DNA of 64,000 nt, from assembly GCA_035063785.1 (NCBI GenBank), contig JAPSFS010000007.1, positions 129,067-193,066 on the forward strand, in the 5' to 3' direction. Each line of letters starts with the position of its first letter. Within the stretch, counting starts at the first letter, position 1. Source of the stretch: Comamonas_C sp026954015. Lineage in GTDB: Bacteria; Pseudomonadota; Gammaproteobacteria; Burkholderiales; Burkholderiaceae_C. The notes beneath the pieces are model-generated. The model did no database searches. It saw only the letters and a program-made list of their open reading frames with translations, and had not been told where the DNA came from. Position numbers and translations under genes: made by a program. Positions 53,339 through 61,719 of this stretch are shown one piece after another.

Positions 53339-53368
53339 AAAAAAAGCCGCCGTGCAGCGCACGGCGGC
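53339..53368 (-). terminator. Terminator of the DUF4148 gene
   Basis: On the minus strand GCCGCCGTGC (53368-53359) pairs perfectly with GCACGGCGGC (53355-53346) over a 3-base loop and is followed by seven T. It lies 38 bases after the DUF4148 stop. Confidence 0.9.
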
Positions 53369-53406
53369 CATAGCCTCACTCTCGGTGGCGTGTCCGACAG
53401 TGTCCA

Positions 53407-53751
53407 TCAACTGCGATATTCGAGTTCCATCGCGCGGCGCTCAGCAGGGGTTTCAGCCTTGAGCTCGTTCTTCACGTCTGCCCTGGTGGTGTTGGACTCA
53501 GCCGACTGCGTGTGCGGCAAACCAGCGATTTCACCGAATTTGAGGTTGCCGCTACGCATGGCTGCGGCAGCGTTTTGCTCAACCGCGGCGCGCGTTGTGA
53601 TGCTGGCGAGTGCAGGCGTAGCGATGACGGAAGCGGATTCACCATAAAACGGTTGGGCGCTTGCGGCTATCGCGGTGCCTTGCAATCCCAAGGCAGCCGC
53701 AGCAGCAAAACCTGCAACCAAAGCAAAATGATTAAAACGACGTTGAAGCAT
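53407..53751 (-). CDS. DUF4148 family secreted protein
   Basis: A 114-residue protein with a signal peptide (about residues 1-29, Arg-rich start, hydrophobic core, AIAASA). The mature part has a typical DUF4148 end: TRADVKNELKAETPAERRAMELEYRS. Burkholderiales often have many copies of such small periplasmic proteins; none has a firm function. AAGGAA 6 bases upstream supports ATG 53751. The gene is AT-richer than its neighbours and has its own terminator. Confidence 0.8.
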   Translation of the reverse strand: MLQRRFNHFALVAGFAAAAALGLQGTAIAASAQPFYGESASVIATPALASITTRAAVEQNAAAAMRSGNLKFGEIAGLPHTQSAESNTTRADVKNELKAETPAERRAMELEYRS

Positions 53752-53858
53752 GATTTTTTCCTTGACGGTAAACATACGCGGGCTCGTACCTTGTTCGTTT
53801 GTTCGTTCAAGATCGATCGCTCGTACTCCCTTAGATGCAGGTTGTCCATAGGACGTTT

Positions 53859-53874
53859 CACCAATAAATTGGTG
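53859..53874. promoter_or_regulatory. Palindrome in the DUF4148/flavodoxin intergenic region
   Basis: CACCAAT (53859-53865) and ATTGGTG (53868-53874) form a 7-base dyad around AA, 108 bases before the DUF4148 start. It is the clearest structure in the 358-base divergent gap; just right of the DUF4148 leader the sequence GTTCGTTTGTTCGTTCA is also repetitive. Confidence 0.45.
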
Positions 53875-54109
53875 GCGTGGTGATGGGGGGTGTACCGGAT
53901 GGGAACGCGGTACGAACACGCAGCGGTGGTCGCGGAGCCATCGGTGGCGCTGCAAGTCGGAAGAGCGCGGAGGAGATCGTCCACCCAGGTGTGCGTTGAA
54001 GACTCGGCGTGATGCAGTTGCGACGACGACGGATGGGGCGCTCGCGGCCGTTGCGCGTGTGGCGGGCCGTTACCCGTGCGCCCAGACGTCATCGCGGCAC
54101 AATGCCGCG

Positions 54110-54604
54110 ATGAGCAAGCAGCTGCTGGTGGTCTACCACTCGCTCACCGGCGGGACGACGCAGATGGTCGAGGCCGCGTGCGCCGGTGCAGACGCCGAGG
54201 ACGGCGTGCAGGTGCGTGTGCTGCGCGCGGCGCTTGCGGGCGTGGATGACGTGCTCGGCGCAGATGGCTATGTGTTCGCCACGCCGGAAAACCTCGCCAG
54301 CATGAGCGGGCAGCTCAAGGACTTCTTCGACCGCACGTACTACGGCGCGCTCGACCGGATCGAGGGCCGCCCCTATGCCGCGCTGGTCTGCGCCGGCAGC
54401 GACGGCGCGGGCGCGGCGCGCCAGATCGCGCGCATCGCCACCGGCTGGCGGCTCAAGGCGGTGGCCGAGCCGCTGATCGTCTGCACCCACGCGCAGACGC
54501 CGCAGGCGATCCTGGCGCCCAAGCGGATCGGGGCGGACGAGCTGGAGCGCTGCCGCGCGCTGGGCGAGGCGCTGGCGGCGGGGCTGGCAATGGGGGTTTT
54601 CTAG
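54110..54604 (+). CDS. Flavodoxin/NAD(P)H-dependent FMN reductase family protein
   Basis: A 164-residue flavodoxin-fold protein. KQLLVVYHSLTGGTTQMVEAA is the FMN phosphate loop, GADGYVFATPENLASMSGQLKDFFDRTYY is the 50s-loop of the NADPH-dependent FMN reductase branch, and ALVCAGSDGAGAARQIARIATGWRLK follows. It likely transfers electrons in the cytoplasm; partner unknown. Its TAG stop overlaps the convergent kinase stop by two bases. Confidence 0.85.
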   Translation: MSKQLLVVYHSLTGGTTQMVEAACAGADAEDGVQVRVLRAALAGVDDVLGADGYVFATPENLASMSGQLKDFFDRTYYGALDRIEGRPYAALVCAGSDGAGAARQIARIATGWRLKAVAEPLIVCTHAQTPQAILAPKRIGADELERCRALGEALAAGLAMGVF

Positions 54605-55971
54605 GCGGAGTCGCCCGGCACCGGCTGCAGCACCAGCCGCGCCTGCAGGCCGCTGCCGCCGTCGGGCAGCGGCGAGGTCAGTTCCAGCCGCCCGCCGTGC
54701 TTGTGCGCGATGGTGGTGGCGATCGACAGGCCCAGGCCGTAGCCGGTGCGGCTGCTGTCCTGGCGCACGTGGCGCTGGCGCAGCGTCTGCAACTGTTCGG
54801 CTGGCACGCCGGGGCCGTGGTCGCGCACGGCGATGGCGCAGCCGGGGCCGACGAGGAGTTCCACCGCGCCGCCGCCCGCGTGGTGCAGCGCGTTTTCCAG
54901 CAGGTTGCGCAGCGCGATGGCCAGCGCGTCGAAATCGCCCAGCGCCATGGTGGGCGCCGTGGCCTCGGGCAGGATGAGATCGAGCCGGTCGATGGCGCCG
55001 TCGCCCTGCTGCCAGAATTCCTGCGCCATGGTGGTGGCCAGGCGCGCCAGATCCACCGGCTCGCGTGTGAGCGGGGTGCTGGATTCGGCGCGGGAGAGCT
55101 GCAGCAGCTTTTCCGTGCGATGCGAGAGCGTCTGCAGGGCGTCGAGCGCGGCCTGCACGTCGCTGCGCTGCAGGCCATGCTCCAGCGCGGTCTGCAGGCG
55201 CAGGCGCGCGGCGGCGAGCGGCGTGCGCAGCTCGTGCGCGGCGTTGGCCGCGAGCGCGCGCTCCACCTCCAGCGCCTGCGCCAGGCGCTCCAGCAGGTGG
55301 TTCACGTCGTCCTGCACGCTGGCGAGTTCGCGCGGCAGGTGGAGCAGGCCGATGGGCGCCAGCCGCTCGCCGCTGCGCTGGCCGATCTCGTGGCGCAGCA
55401 GTTCGAGCGGGCGCAGCTCGCGCCGCGCGATGCGCCGCAGCAGCAGCGCCAGCAGCGGCAGCACGGCCGCCAGCGGCAGCGTCAGGCCGACCAGGGTGTG
55501 GCGCACCGCCCTGCGGCGCTCGCGCAGCGGATCGGCCACCTGCAGGTAGATGGCCCGCGTGGGGTGCAGCACGGTATGCACGCGCCAGTCGCCGTGGTTG
55601 GCGAAGCCGGGCGCGAGCGGTACCTCGAACTGGCCGGCCCGCGCGTCGGCCGCGCGCGCCAGCACCCGCCCCTGCGGCGTGACGAGCTGGTAGAGCACGT
55701 CGGCATCGGCGAACGAGCCGGGCGAGGCGATCGTGAGCGGCGCGCCGCCGGGCTGCGGTGGTGCATCGTCCAGGTGCCGCAGGGCGATGTCGAACATGCG
55801 GTGCGCCACCTCGACCAGCTCGTTGTCGAAATTGCGGTCGATCTCGCTGCCGACGTACCAGACCACGCCGAGCACGCAGGCGAGCCATGCGCCGCCGACC
55901 CAGAGCATCAGGCGGCGCGTGAGCCGCCCCGAGAGGGTGTCCGCGCCGGCTTGCGCCCGCCAGCGGCTCAT
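54601..55971 (-). CDS. Two-component sensor histidine kinase
   Basis: A 456-residue membrane kinase of the EnvZ/QseC-like class. Two transmembrane helices (about 18-40 and 158-180) flank a periplasmic sensor of about 115 residues. After a short HAMP-like segment, the dimerisation domain has ANAAHELRTPLAAARLRLQTALE (phospho-His), and the ATPase domain has N box LRNLLENALHHAG, RDHGPGVP and GYGLGLSIATTIAHKHGG. It overlaps the regulator gene by 4 bases. The signal is not evident; the eptA neighbour suggests envelope cations or stress. Confidence 0.93.
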   Translation of the reverse strand: MSRWRAQAGADTLSGRLTRRLMLWVGGAWLACVLGVVWYVGSEIDRNFDNELVEVAHRMFDIALRHLDDAPPQPGGAPLTIASPGSFADADVLYQLVTPQGRVLARAADARAGQFEVPLAPGFANHGDWRVHTVLHPTRAIYLQVADPLRERRRAVRHTLVGLTLPLAAVLPLLALLLRRIARRELRPLELLRHEIGQRSGERLAPIGLLHLPRELASVQDDVNHLLERLAQALEVERALAANAAHELRTPLAAARLRLQTALEHGLQRSDVQAALDALQTLSHRTEKLLQLSRAESSTPLTREPVDLARLATTMAQEFWQQGDGAIDRLDLILPEATAPTMALGDFDALAIALRNLLENALHHAGGGAVELLVGPGCAIAVRDHGPGVPAEQLQTLRQRHVRQDSSRTGYGLGLSIATTIAHKHGGRLELTSPLPDGGSGLQARLVLQPVPGDSA

Positions 55972-56645
55972 GCGCCGCCGCCTTGCCCGGGCGCGGCCAG
56001 GCGGTAGCCGAGGCCTCGCACCGTCTCGATGCTGCCGCGCCCGAGCTTGCGGCGCAGGCGGCTGATGAACACTTCGAGCGTGTTGCTGTCGGTGTCGTCG
56101 TCGAAACCGTAGAGCGCGTCCTGCAGGTTTTCGCGCGGGTGCAGCTGCCGCGGGCGCGCGGCCATCGCGCGCAGCAGCGCCCATTCCTTGGCCGTGAGTG
56201 CGATCGGCACGCCTGCGCGGCGCACCTGTTCGCGCGCCAGGTCGATCTGCACGTCACCCAGTGCGAGCGGCGTGCTCCGCGCCTGGCTGCGCCGGCGCTC
56301 GACCGCGCGCAGGCGCGCCAGCAGTTCGGCCGGGTCGTAGGGCTTGACGAGGTAGTCGTCGGCGCCCGCGTCCAGGCCCCGGATGCGCTCGCTCACCTGG
56401 TCGCGCGCGGTCAGCACGATGACGATGGGGCGCTCGGGCAGTTCATGCACCCGGGGCAGCAGCGCCAGGCCGTCGCCGTCGGCCAGGTGCAGGTCGAGCA
56501 GTACCGCGCTGTAGTGCGCCGCGCTCAGCGCCGCGCGCGCGCCTTGCACGCTGGGCGTGGCATCGACGGCGAAGGCCTTGGCGCGCAGGTAGCCGCACAC
56601 GGCGTCGGACAGGGCCAGGTCGTCTTCCACCAGCAGCACGCGCAT
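55968..56645 (-). CDS. OmpR/PhoB-family response regulator (PmrA/QseB-like)
   Basis: A 225-residue regulator. The receiver domain has acidic pocket VEDD, phospho-acceptor Asp51 (LLDLHLADGDG), TARD switch Thr and VKPYDPAELLARL Lys. The C-terminal winged helix has FDDDTDSNTLEVFISRLRRKLGRGSIETVRGLGYRL. It is 97 bases from, and divergent to, the PAP2/eptA operon, whose promoter region carries three phased direct repeats that are likely its binding site. Confidence 0.94.
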   Translation of the reverse strand: MRVLLVEDDLALSDAVCGYLRAKAFAVDATPSVQGARAALSAAHYSAVLLDLHLADGDGLALLPRVHELPERPIVIVLTARDQVSERIRGLDAGADDYLVKPYDPAELLARLRAVERRRSQARSTPLALGDVQIDLAREQVRRAGVPIALTAKEWALLRAMAARPRQLHPRENLQDALYGFDDDTDSNTLEVFISRLRRKLGRGSIETVRGLGYRLAAPGQGGGA

Positions 56646-56702
56646 TCGTGTCGTCCTCGAGCGGTTGTGGTCGCGAGTGTAGGGCGCGGCCGGCCATCCG
56701 TG

Positions 56703-56736
56703 CGTTCATTGTTCGTTCAGGTTTCGTTTCTAGTCT
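56703..56736 (+). promoter_or_regulatory. Three 11-bp-phased direct repeats before the PAP2/eptA operon
   Basis: CGTTCA at 56703-56708, CGTTCA at 56714-56719 and CGTTTC at 56725-56730 recur with 5-base spacers and an 11-base period, i.e. on one face of the helix. TAGTCT (56731-56736) may be the -10. OmpR-family regulators of the PmrA type bind hexamer direct repeats with 5-base spacing. Confidence 0.6.
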
Positions 56737-56742
56737 CGCGCG

Positions 56743-57480
56743 GTGTTCGTTCTCGCCGAAGCCTCCCCCCGCGCCGCCACCGCCGTCCGACAGCCCTGGA
56801 CCTGGCAGCGCCTGGGCGCGCTCACCCTGGTGCTGCTGCTCGCCTTGCTGCTCTGGGATGCGTCGGGGCTCGATCTGCCGCTGGCCCGCCTGTTCGGCGG
56901 GCCGCATGGCTTCGCGTGGCAGGACAACCCGGTGCTGGTCGTCGGCCTGCACGCCTGGCCGCGCAGGCTGGGCTGGCTGCTGCTGCTGGCGCTGGTGGCC
57001 GGAACGCTGCGCCCCTGGGGCTTTTTGCGGGCGCTCGCGCCGGCCGAGCGCTGGCGGCTGCTGGCATCGGTGGTGCTGGCGCTGCTCGCGGTGCAGGGAG
57101 TCAAGCACGCGAGCGCGACCAGCTGCCCCTGGGACCTGGCCGAGTTCGGCGGCGTGGCGCACTATGTCTCCCACTGGGCCTGGGGCCTGGGCGACGGCGG
57201 GCCGGGCCGGTGCTTCCCGGCCGGCCATGCCTCCACCGCGTTCGCCTTCCTGGCGGGCTGGTTCACGCTGCGCCGCCGGGTGCCGCGGCTGGCGCGCCGC
57301 TGGCTGGTCGCGGTGCTGGTGGCGGGGCTGGTGCTGGGGCTGGTGCAGCAGGTGCGCGGGGCGCACTACATGAGCCACACCTTCTGGACCGCCTGGATCT
57401 GCTGGACCGTGGGATGGCTGCTCGACGGCCTGGGCAGCTTGCGCCGGCATGGCCGGGCGCATGCTACAAACGCCGGATGA
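56743..57480 (+). CDS. PAP2-family membrane phosphatase
   Basis: A 245-residue polytopic protein with about six helices and the three acid-phosphatase motifs: KHASATSCPWDL (C1, diverged), GRCFPAGHASTAF (C2, catalytic His) and RGAHYMSHTFWTAWICW (C3). Such LpxE/PgpB-like enzymes remove lipid phosphates on the periplasmic side. It starts with GTG 56743. It overlaps eptA by 4 bases, which suggests a joint role in lipid A remodelling (phosphate removal or replacement). The substrate is inferred. Confidence 0.88.
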   Translation: MFVLAEASPRAATAVRQPWTWQRLGALTLVLLLALLLWDASGLDLPLARLFGGPHGFAWQDNPVLVVGLHAWPRRLGWLLLLALVAGTLRPWGFLRALAPAERWRLLASVVLALLAVQGVKHASATSCPWDLAEFGGVAHYVSHWAWGLGDGGPGRCFPAGHASTAFAFLAGWFTLRRRVPRLARRWLVAVLVAGLVLGLVQQVRGAHYMSHTFWTAWICWTVGWLLDGLGSLRRHGRAHATNAG

Positions 57481-59168
57481 CGCATGCGCTGAAACTGCCG
57501 CAGCCCCTGGCATGGATCGACGGCTGGCTGGCACGGCCCCTGTCGCCGCAACGGGTGGTGCTGCGCCTGGCGCTGTACCTGGCGCTGGTGGCCAACTGGC
57601 CGCTGTGGCTGCAGCTGGCGCGCGTCGCGGACACGCCGGGCGCGGCGCTGCGCTCGGTGGCGGTCATGGCGGCGCTGCTGCTCGGCGGCACCGTGGCCCT
57701 GCTCGCTCTCACCGCCTGGACGCGCGGCATGCGCTGGCTCTGGTGGCTGGTGGTGCTGGTGGCGGCGCTGGCGCAGTACTACATGCTGACCTACCGCGTG
57801 GTGATGGACCCGGGCATGCTGGGCAACGTGCTGCAGACCGATCCGCGCGAGGTGGCCGATCTGCTCGGGCCGCGCATGGTGCTGTCCGTGCTGGCGGTGC
57901 TGCTGCTGCCGACCTGGTGGCTGGCGCGCCTGCGCCTGGCGGCCGCGCCGCCGTGGCGCCAGGTGGCGCGCAATGCGCTGCTGCTGCTGGCCGCGCTCGG
58001 GGTGGTGGCGGCCACGGTGGCGCTGGCTTCGCGCGACCTGGCGCCGCTGATGCGCAACCACAAGGAGGTGCGCTACCTGCTCAACCCCCTGGCCAGCCTG
58101 TATTCGGGCGTGGTGGCGGGGCAGCGCCAGTGGTTCAGCCGCACGCGCACGCTGGTGGCCATGACCGAGGGCGCCGCGCTGGGCCCGAGCTACGCCGCCG
58201 ACCGGCGCCCGCTGCTGTTCGTGCTGGTGGTGGGCGAGACCGCGCGGGCCGACCATTTCGCGCTCAACGGCTACGGGCGCGATACCAACCCGCAGCTCTC
58301 CCGGCTGGACGTATCGAGCTGGCGCCGGGTGTTCTCGTGCGGCACGAGCACGCTGACGTCGCTGCCGTGCATGTTCTCGCCGCTCGGGCGCGAGAAGTTC
58401 GAGTCGCGCGACAACGAGTACGAGACCCTGCTCGACGTGGTGCAGGCCGCGGGCCTGGCGGTGCTGTGGCTGGACAACCAGTCGGGCTGCAAGGGCGTGT
58501 GCGACCGCGTGCCGCATGCCAGCGCCGCCGACGGGCTCGACGAGGCGCAGCGCAAGGCCTTGTGCGATGGCGGCGAGTGCCGCGACGAGGCGATGCTGGC
58601 GGGGCTGGATGCGCGCATCGCGGCGCTGCCGGCCGAGCGGCGCGCGCGCGGCGTGCTGCTGGTGCTGCACCAGATGGGCAGCCACGGGCCGGCCTACTTC
58701 AAGCGCTCCAGCGAGGCGGTCAAGCGCTTCCAGCCGGAGTGCCGCACCGAGGTGCTGGCCAACTGCAGCCAGGAGGCGCTGGTCAACGCCTACGACAACA
58801 GCATCGTCGCGACCGACGCCTTTCTTGCCGGGACCATCGACTGGCTCAAGGCGCGCGCGGCGCGCGACGACGTCGGCCTGCTCTACCTGAGCGACCACGG
58901 CGAGTCGCTCGGCGAGTACGGCCTGTTCCTGCACGGCATGCCGTACGGCATCGCGCCCGAGGCGCAGAAGCACGTACCCATGGTCACCTGGTTCAGCACC
59001 CCCCTGAGCGATCGCCTGGCGCTGTCCGGGACGTGCCTCGCCGGGAGGCTCGACGAACCGCTGACGCACGACAACCTGTACTCGACGGTGCTCGGCGCGC
59101 TCGACGTGCGCTCGCCGAGCTATCGCAAGGCGCTCGACGTGCTGGCGCCGTGCCGCTCCGGGGTTTGA
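57477..59168 (+). CDS. eptA: Phosphoethanolamine transferase (EptA family)
   Basis: A 563-residue enzyme with five N-terminal transmembrane helices (residues about 25-190) and a periplasmic sulfatase-like domain. Catalytic residues: VGETARADH (Glu254), CGTSTLTSLPCMF (nucleophile Thr292), HQMGSHGPAY and YLSDHGESLGEYG (zinc ligands); several cysteines (SCGT/PCMF, NQSGCKGVCD, CRTE/NCSQ) match the disulfides of the family. It decorates lipid A with phosphoethanolamine, lowering negative charge. The start overlaps the PAP2 stop. Divergent two-component genes likely control it. Confidence 0.95.
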   Translation: MTHALKLPQPLAWIDGWLARPLSPQRVVLRLALYLALVANWPLWLQLARVADTPGAALRSVAVMAALLLGGTVALLALTAWTRGMRWLWWLVVLVAALAQYYMLTYRVVMDPGMLGNVLQTDPREVADLLGPRMVLSVLAVLLLPTWWLARLRLAAAPPWRQVARNALLLLAALGVVAATVALASRDLAPLMRNHKEVRYLLNPLASLYSGVVAGQRQWFSRTRTLVAMTEGAALGPSYAADRRPLLFVLVVGETARADHFALNGYGRDTNPQLSRLDVSSWRRVFSCGTSTLTSLPCMFSPLGREKFESRDNEYETLLDVVQAAGLAVLWLDNQSGCKGVCDRVPHASAADGLDEAQRKALCDGGECRDEAMLAGLDARIAALPAERRARGVLLVLHQMGSHGPAYFKRSSEAVKRFQPECRTEVLANCSQEALVNAYDNSIVATDAFLAGTIDWLKARAARDDVGLLYLSDHGESLGEYGLFLHGMPYGIAPEAQKHVPMVTWFSTPLSDRLALSGTCLAGRLDEPLTHDNLYSTVLGALDVRSPSYRKALDVLAPCRSGV

Positions 59169-59170
59169 TG

Positions 59171-59226
59171 TAAAAAAGGCCTCCAGCGCTTATGTAGCAA
59201 GCGCAAGCAGCTCTCTTTTCAGTAGC
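59171..59226 (+). repeat. Dispersed intergenic repeat, copy 7 (best copy)
   Basis: TAAAAAAGGCCTCCAGCGC, then TTATGTAGC, AAGCGCAAGCAGCTCTC, TTTTCAGTAG. GCGCTT (59186-59191) pairs with AAGCGC (59199-59204) over ATGTAGC. It fills the gap between the convergent eptA and AhpD-like genes and could terminate either. Confidence 0.8.
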
Positions 59227-59808
59227 TCACGCCTTCTTTTCCCGGGGCAGGCGGCCCATCAGGTAGAACTCCGGGTTGGGCATCATGCCGGCGAAGCTCG
59301 CCATGCGGTTGGACAGGCCGAAGAACGCGGTGATGGCGGCGATGTCCCAGATGTCCTCGTCGTCGAAGCCGTGCGGGTACAGCCGCTGGAAGTCGGCCTC
59401 CTCGATCTCGCTGGAGCGCTGGCAGACCTTGAGCGCGAAGTCCAGCATCGCGCGCTGGCGCGGCGTGATCTCGGCCTTGCGGTAGTTCACCGCCACCTGG
59501 TCGGTCACCAGCGGCTTCTTCTCGTGGATGCGCAGGATCGCGCCGTGCGCCACGACGCAGTACAGGCACTGGTTGGCGCTGCTCGTGGCCACGACGATCA
59601 TCTCGCGTTCGCCCTTCGTGAGGCTGCCGGTTTCCTTGAGCATCAGCGCGTCGTGGTAGGCAAAGAACGCACGCCACTCGGCCGGGCGACGCGCGAACGC
59701 GAGGAAGACGTTGGGGATGAAGCCGGCCTTCTCCTGCACCTCCAGGATGCGCGTGCGGATGTCCTCGGGCAGGGTGTTCAGGTCTGGGTGGGGGTAGCGT
59801 TGGGTCAT
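59227..59808 (-). CDS. AhpD-like peroxidase-related protein (carboxymuconolactone decarboxylase fold)
   Basis: A 193-residue helical protein with the AhpD-type redox centre: SSANQCLYCVVAHGAILR gives CxxC plus a His four residues on. The N-terminal LPEDIRTRILEVQEKAGFIPNVFLAFARRPAEWRAF block matches the peroxidase-related enzyme branch. It likely reduces peroxides or disulfides in the cytoplasm. Its start overlaps the cfa stop as ATGA, so both are translated from one message. Confidence 0.88.
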   Translation of the reverse strand: MTQRYPHPDLNTLPEDIRTRILEVQEKAGFIPNVFLAFARRPAEWRAFFAYHDALMLKETGSLTKGEREMIVVATSSANQCLYCVVAHGAILRIHEKKPLVTDQVAVNYRKAEITPRQRAMLDFALKVCQRSSEIEEADFQRLYPHGFDDEDIWDIAAITAFFGLSNRMASFAGMMPNPEFYLMGRLPREKKA

Positions 59809-61106
59809 GGCTGGCGCACGGGCGTGGCGCCCGCCTGCGGTGGCGTGTAGATGTATTCGCGGTTGAAGGGGTATTCGGACTGGGCGCCGGGCAGGGCGCC
59901 ACCGTCGCGCTGGCCACTGGGGTTGGCCATGAGGATCTGGTGCAGCGCCACCCAGCCCTGCTCGAAACCCAGTGCGCAGCCGGCCAGGTAGAGGCGGTAG
60001 GCGCGCAGGACCTTCTCGCCCTTTTCCGTGCCGTGCTGCGCGATCAGGATTTCGCGCGCCTTGGGGAGTTGCGCTTCCAGGGCGTCCGACCAGGCCCAGA
60101 GCGTGCGGGCGTAGTGCGGGCGGATGTTTTCCGTGTCGACCATCTCCAGGCCGGCCTTGCCGATTTCATGCAGCGCCACGCTCACGTGCAGCAGTTCGCC
60201 GCCGGGGAAGATGTAGCGGTCGATGAATTCACCCAGGCCAGCGCCCAGCTCGGTATTGTCGATGCCGCCTGCGGTGATGCCGTGGTTCATCGCCAGACCT
60301 CCCGGCTTGAGCAGGCGGCGCAGCGTGGCGAAGTAGGTGGGCATCTGCGCGCGGCCGACGTGCTCGAACATGCCGATCGAGGAAATCTTGTCGAAGGGTT
60401 CATCCACCTGCAGTTCGCGGTAATCTTGCAGCAGCACGCGCACGCGCCCCGTGAGGCCACGTTCTGCTATGCATTTCTGTACGTAGGCGTATTGGTTCCT
60501 GGACAGGGTGATGCCGGTGCCGTCGATGCCGTAGTGCTCGGCGGCCCACAGCAGCATGCCGCCCCAGCCCGAGCCGATGTCCAGCAGCCGCTCGCCGGGC
60601 TTGAGCGCGAGCTTGCGGCAGATGTGGTCCAGCTTGGCCTCCTGCGCCTGCGCCAGCGTCATCTCGGGGCTGCGGTAGTAGGCGCACGAGTAGACGCGGT
60701 AGGGGTCGAGCCAGAGCGCGTAGAAATCGTCCGAGACGTCGTAGTGGAACTGGATGTTCTGCGCGTCCTTCGCCGTGGTGTGCCGCGCCCTGGAGACGTA
60801 CCACGACAGCGCCTGGCGCCACCAGCCGGTGTGCTCGTCCTGCGCCGGGTCGGTCTGCAGCAGCGCCTGCGCGGCGACCATCAGGTCGCGGATGTTGCCC
60901 TCCAGCTCCACGCGCCCTTCGACGATTTCCGCCCCTACCGTGCCGATCGCACCGGTGGCAAGTGCCGCGACGGCGGTCTGGTCATGCAAGGTGAGCTTGA
61001 TCGCCGCGTCGGTGGGGCCGATGCGGTCACCGCCGGGCAGCACGATGGCCACCGGCATCGGCGACTGCGCCAGGCGCGCTTGCAGCGAGTCGTAGGGGGG
61101 CTTCAT
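59805..61106 (-). CDS. cfa: Cyclopropane-fatty-acyl-phospholipid synthase
   Basis: A 433-residue SAM-dependent methyltransferase that adds a methylene bridge to unsaturated acyl chains of membrane phospholipids. The N-terminal lipid-binding region precedes NIQFHYDVSDDFYALWLDPYRVYSCAYYRSPEMTLAQAQEAKLDHICRKL; LDIGSGWGGMLLWAAEHYG binds SAM, and SIGMFEHVG and the YIFPGGELLHVS segment follow. The ATG at 61106 has GAGGAG 9 bases upstream; ATG 61115 abuts that site. Typical of stationary phase or stress. Confidence 0.95.
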   Translation of the reverse strand: MKPPYDSLQARLAQSPMPVAIVLPGGDRIGPTDAAIKLTLHDQTAVAALATGAIGTVGAEIVEGRVELEGNIRDLMVAAQALLQTDPAQDEHTGWWRQALSWYVSRARHTTAKDAQNIQFHYDVSDDFYALWLDPYRVYSCAYYRSPEMTLAQAQEAKLDHICRKLALKPGERLLDIGSGWGGMLLWAAEHYGIDGTGITLSRNQYAYVQKCIAERGLTGRVRVLLQDYRELQVDEPFDKISSIGMFEHVGRAQMPTYFATLRRLLKPGGLAMNHGITAGGIDNTELGAGLGEFIDRYIFPGGELLHVSVALHEIGKAGLEMVDTENIRPHYARTLWAWSDALEAQLPKAREILIAQHGTEKGEKVLRAYRLYLAGCALGFEQGWVALHQILMANPSGQRDGGALPGAQSEYPFNREYIYTPPQAGATPVRQP

Positions 61107-61126
61107 GACGGGCATCTCCTCGCGTT

Positions 61127-61141
61127 GTGACGTCTTGTCAC
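61127..61141. promoter_or_regulatory. Dyad upstream of cfa
   Basis: GTGAC (61127-61131) and GTCAC (61137-61141) with a 5-base spacer, 20 bases before the cfa start. Operator-like but short. Confidence 0.3.
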
Positions 61142-61244
61142 GATGTTCTAAGATATTTGTCCCTGACGTTGTGGTGGGTAAGGCGGAAACCCTGGTGCCG
61201 TCCAAGTTACCACCGCCGGCACCGCCCTGCAAAGGTACCAAAAG

Positions 61245-61274
61245 AAAAAGCCGCAGAAAACCTCTGCGGCTTTT
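61245..61274 (-). terminator. Terminator of the cytochrome c gene
   Basis: GCCGCAG (61250-61256) pairs with CTGCGGC (61264-61270), flanked by A4 and T4. On the minus strand it is followed by TTTTTCTTTT, so it ends the leftward cytochrome c gene; it could also work on the plus strand. Confidence 0.85.
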
Positions 61275-61311
61275 ACGCCACCCTGCACCGCGGTGCAGGT
61301 GTGGCAGGAGT

Positions 61312-61617
61312 TCACTTGAGCGACAGTATCCAGTCCACGAGCTTCTTGGCCTCGGCCTCGTTCACGTTGGTGTTGGCCGGCATCGGGATCGGGCCCCAGA
61401 CGCCGGTGCTGCCCTTGAGCACGGCCTTCATCAGGGTGGCTTCGGCGTCCTTCTGGCCGGCGAATTTCTTGGCGACATCCTTGTAGGCCGGGCCGACGAC
61501 TTTTTTGTCGATCGAGTGGCAGGCCATGCAGTTCTTGGATTTCGCCAGCGCTTCGTCAGCGAAAGCGGGTGCGGTCACGCCGAAGGCGAGGGCCAGTGCG
61601 ATCAAGGTGGTCTTCAT
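61312..61617 (-). CDS. Periplasmic class I c-type cytochrome (c551/c552-like)
   Basis: A 101-residue protein with a signal peptide (about residues 1-21, ending AFA) and a mature monohaem cytochrome of 80 residues. CMACH binds haem; the axial Met is in WGPIPMPANTNV; KKLVDWILSL is the C-terminal helix. It shuttles electrons in the periplasm, for example to a terminal oxidase. AAGGA 7 bases upstream supports ATG 61617 over GTG 61620. Confidence 0.93.
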   Translation of the reverse strand: MKTTLIALALAFGVTAPAFADEALAKSKNCMACHSIDKKVVGPAYKDVAKKFAGQKDAEATLMKAVLKGSTGVWGPIPMPANTNVNEAEAKKLVDWILSLK

Positions 61618-61719
61618 CACGTTGTCCTTTGCAAGTAGTCGAGTACAGTAGCAACGTATTCTAAGCCGCGAGGTTGACGTGCACCAAGCGTGCGGCGACG
61701 TTCTAGCGAGGAGGCCACC

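Noticed and set aside
55983..57476. Upstream extension of the eptA frame to give a protein of over 1000 residues
   Set aside because: The extra 498 residues run antisense through the response regulator and PAP2 region and have no domain; the ATG at 57477 fits the family and the PAP2 overlap.
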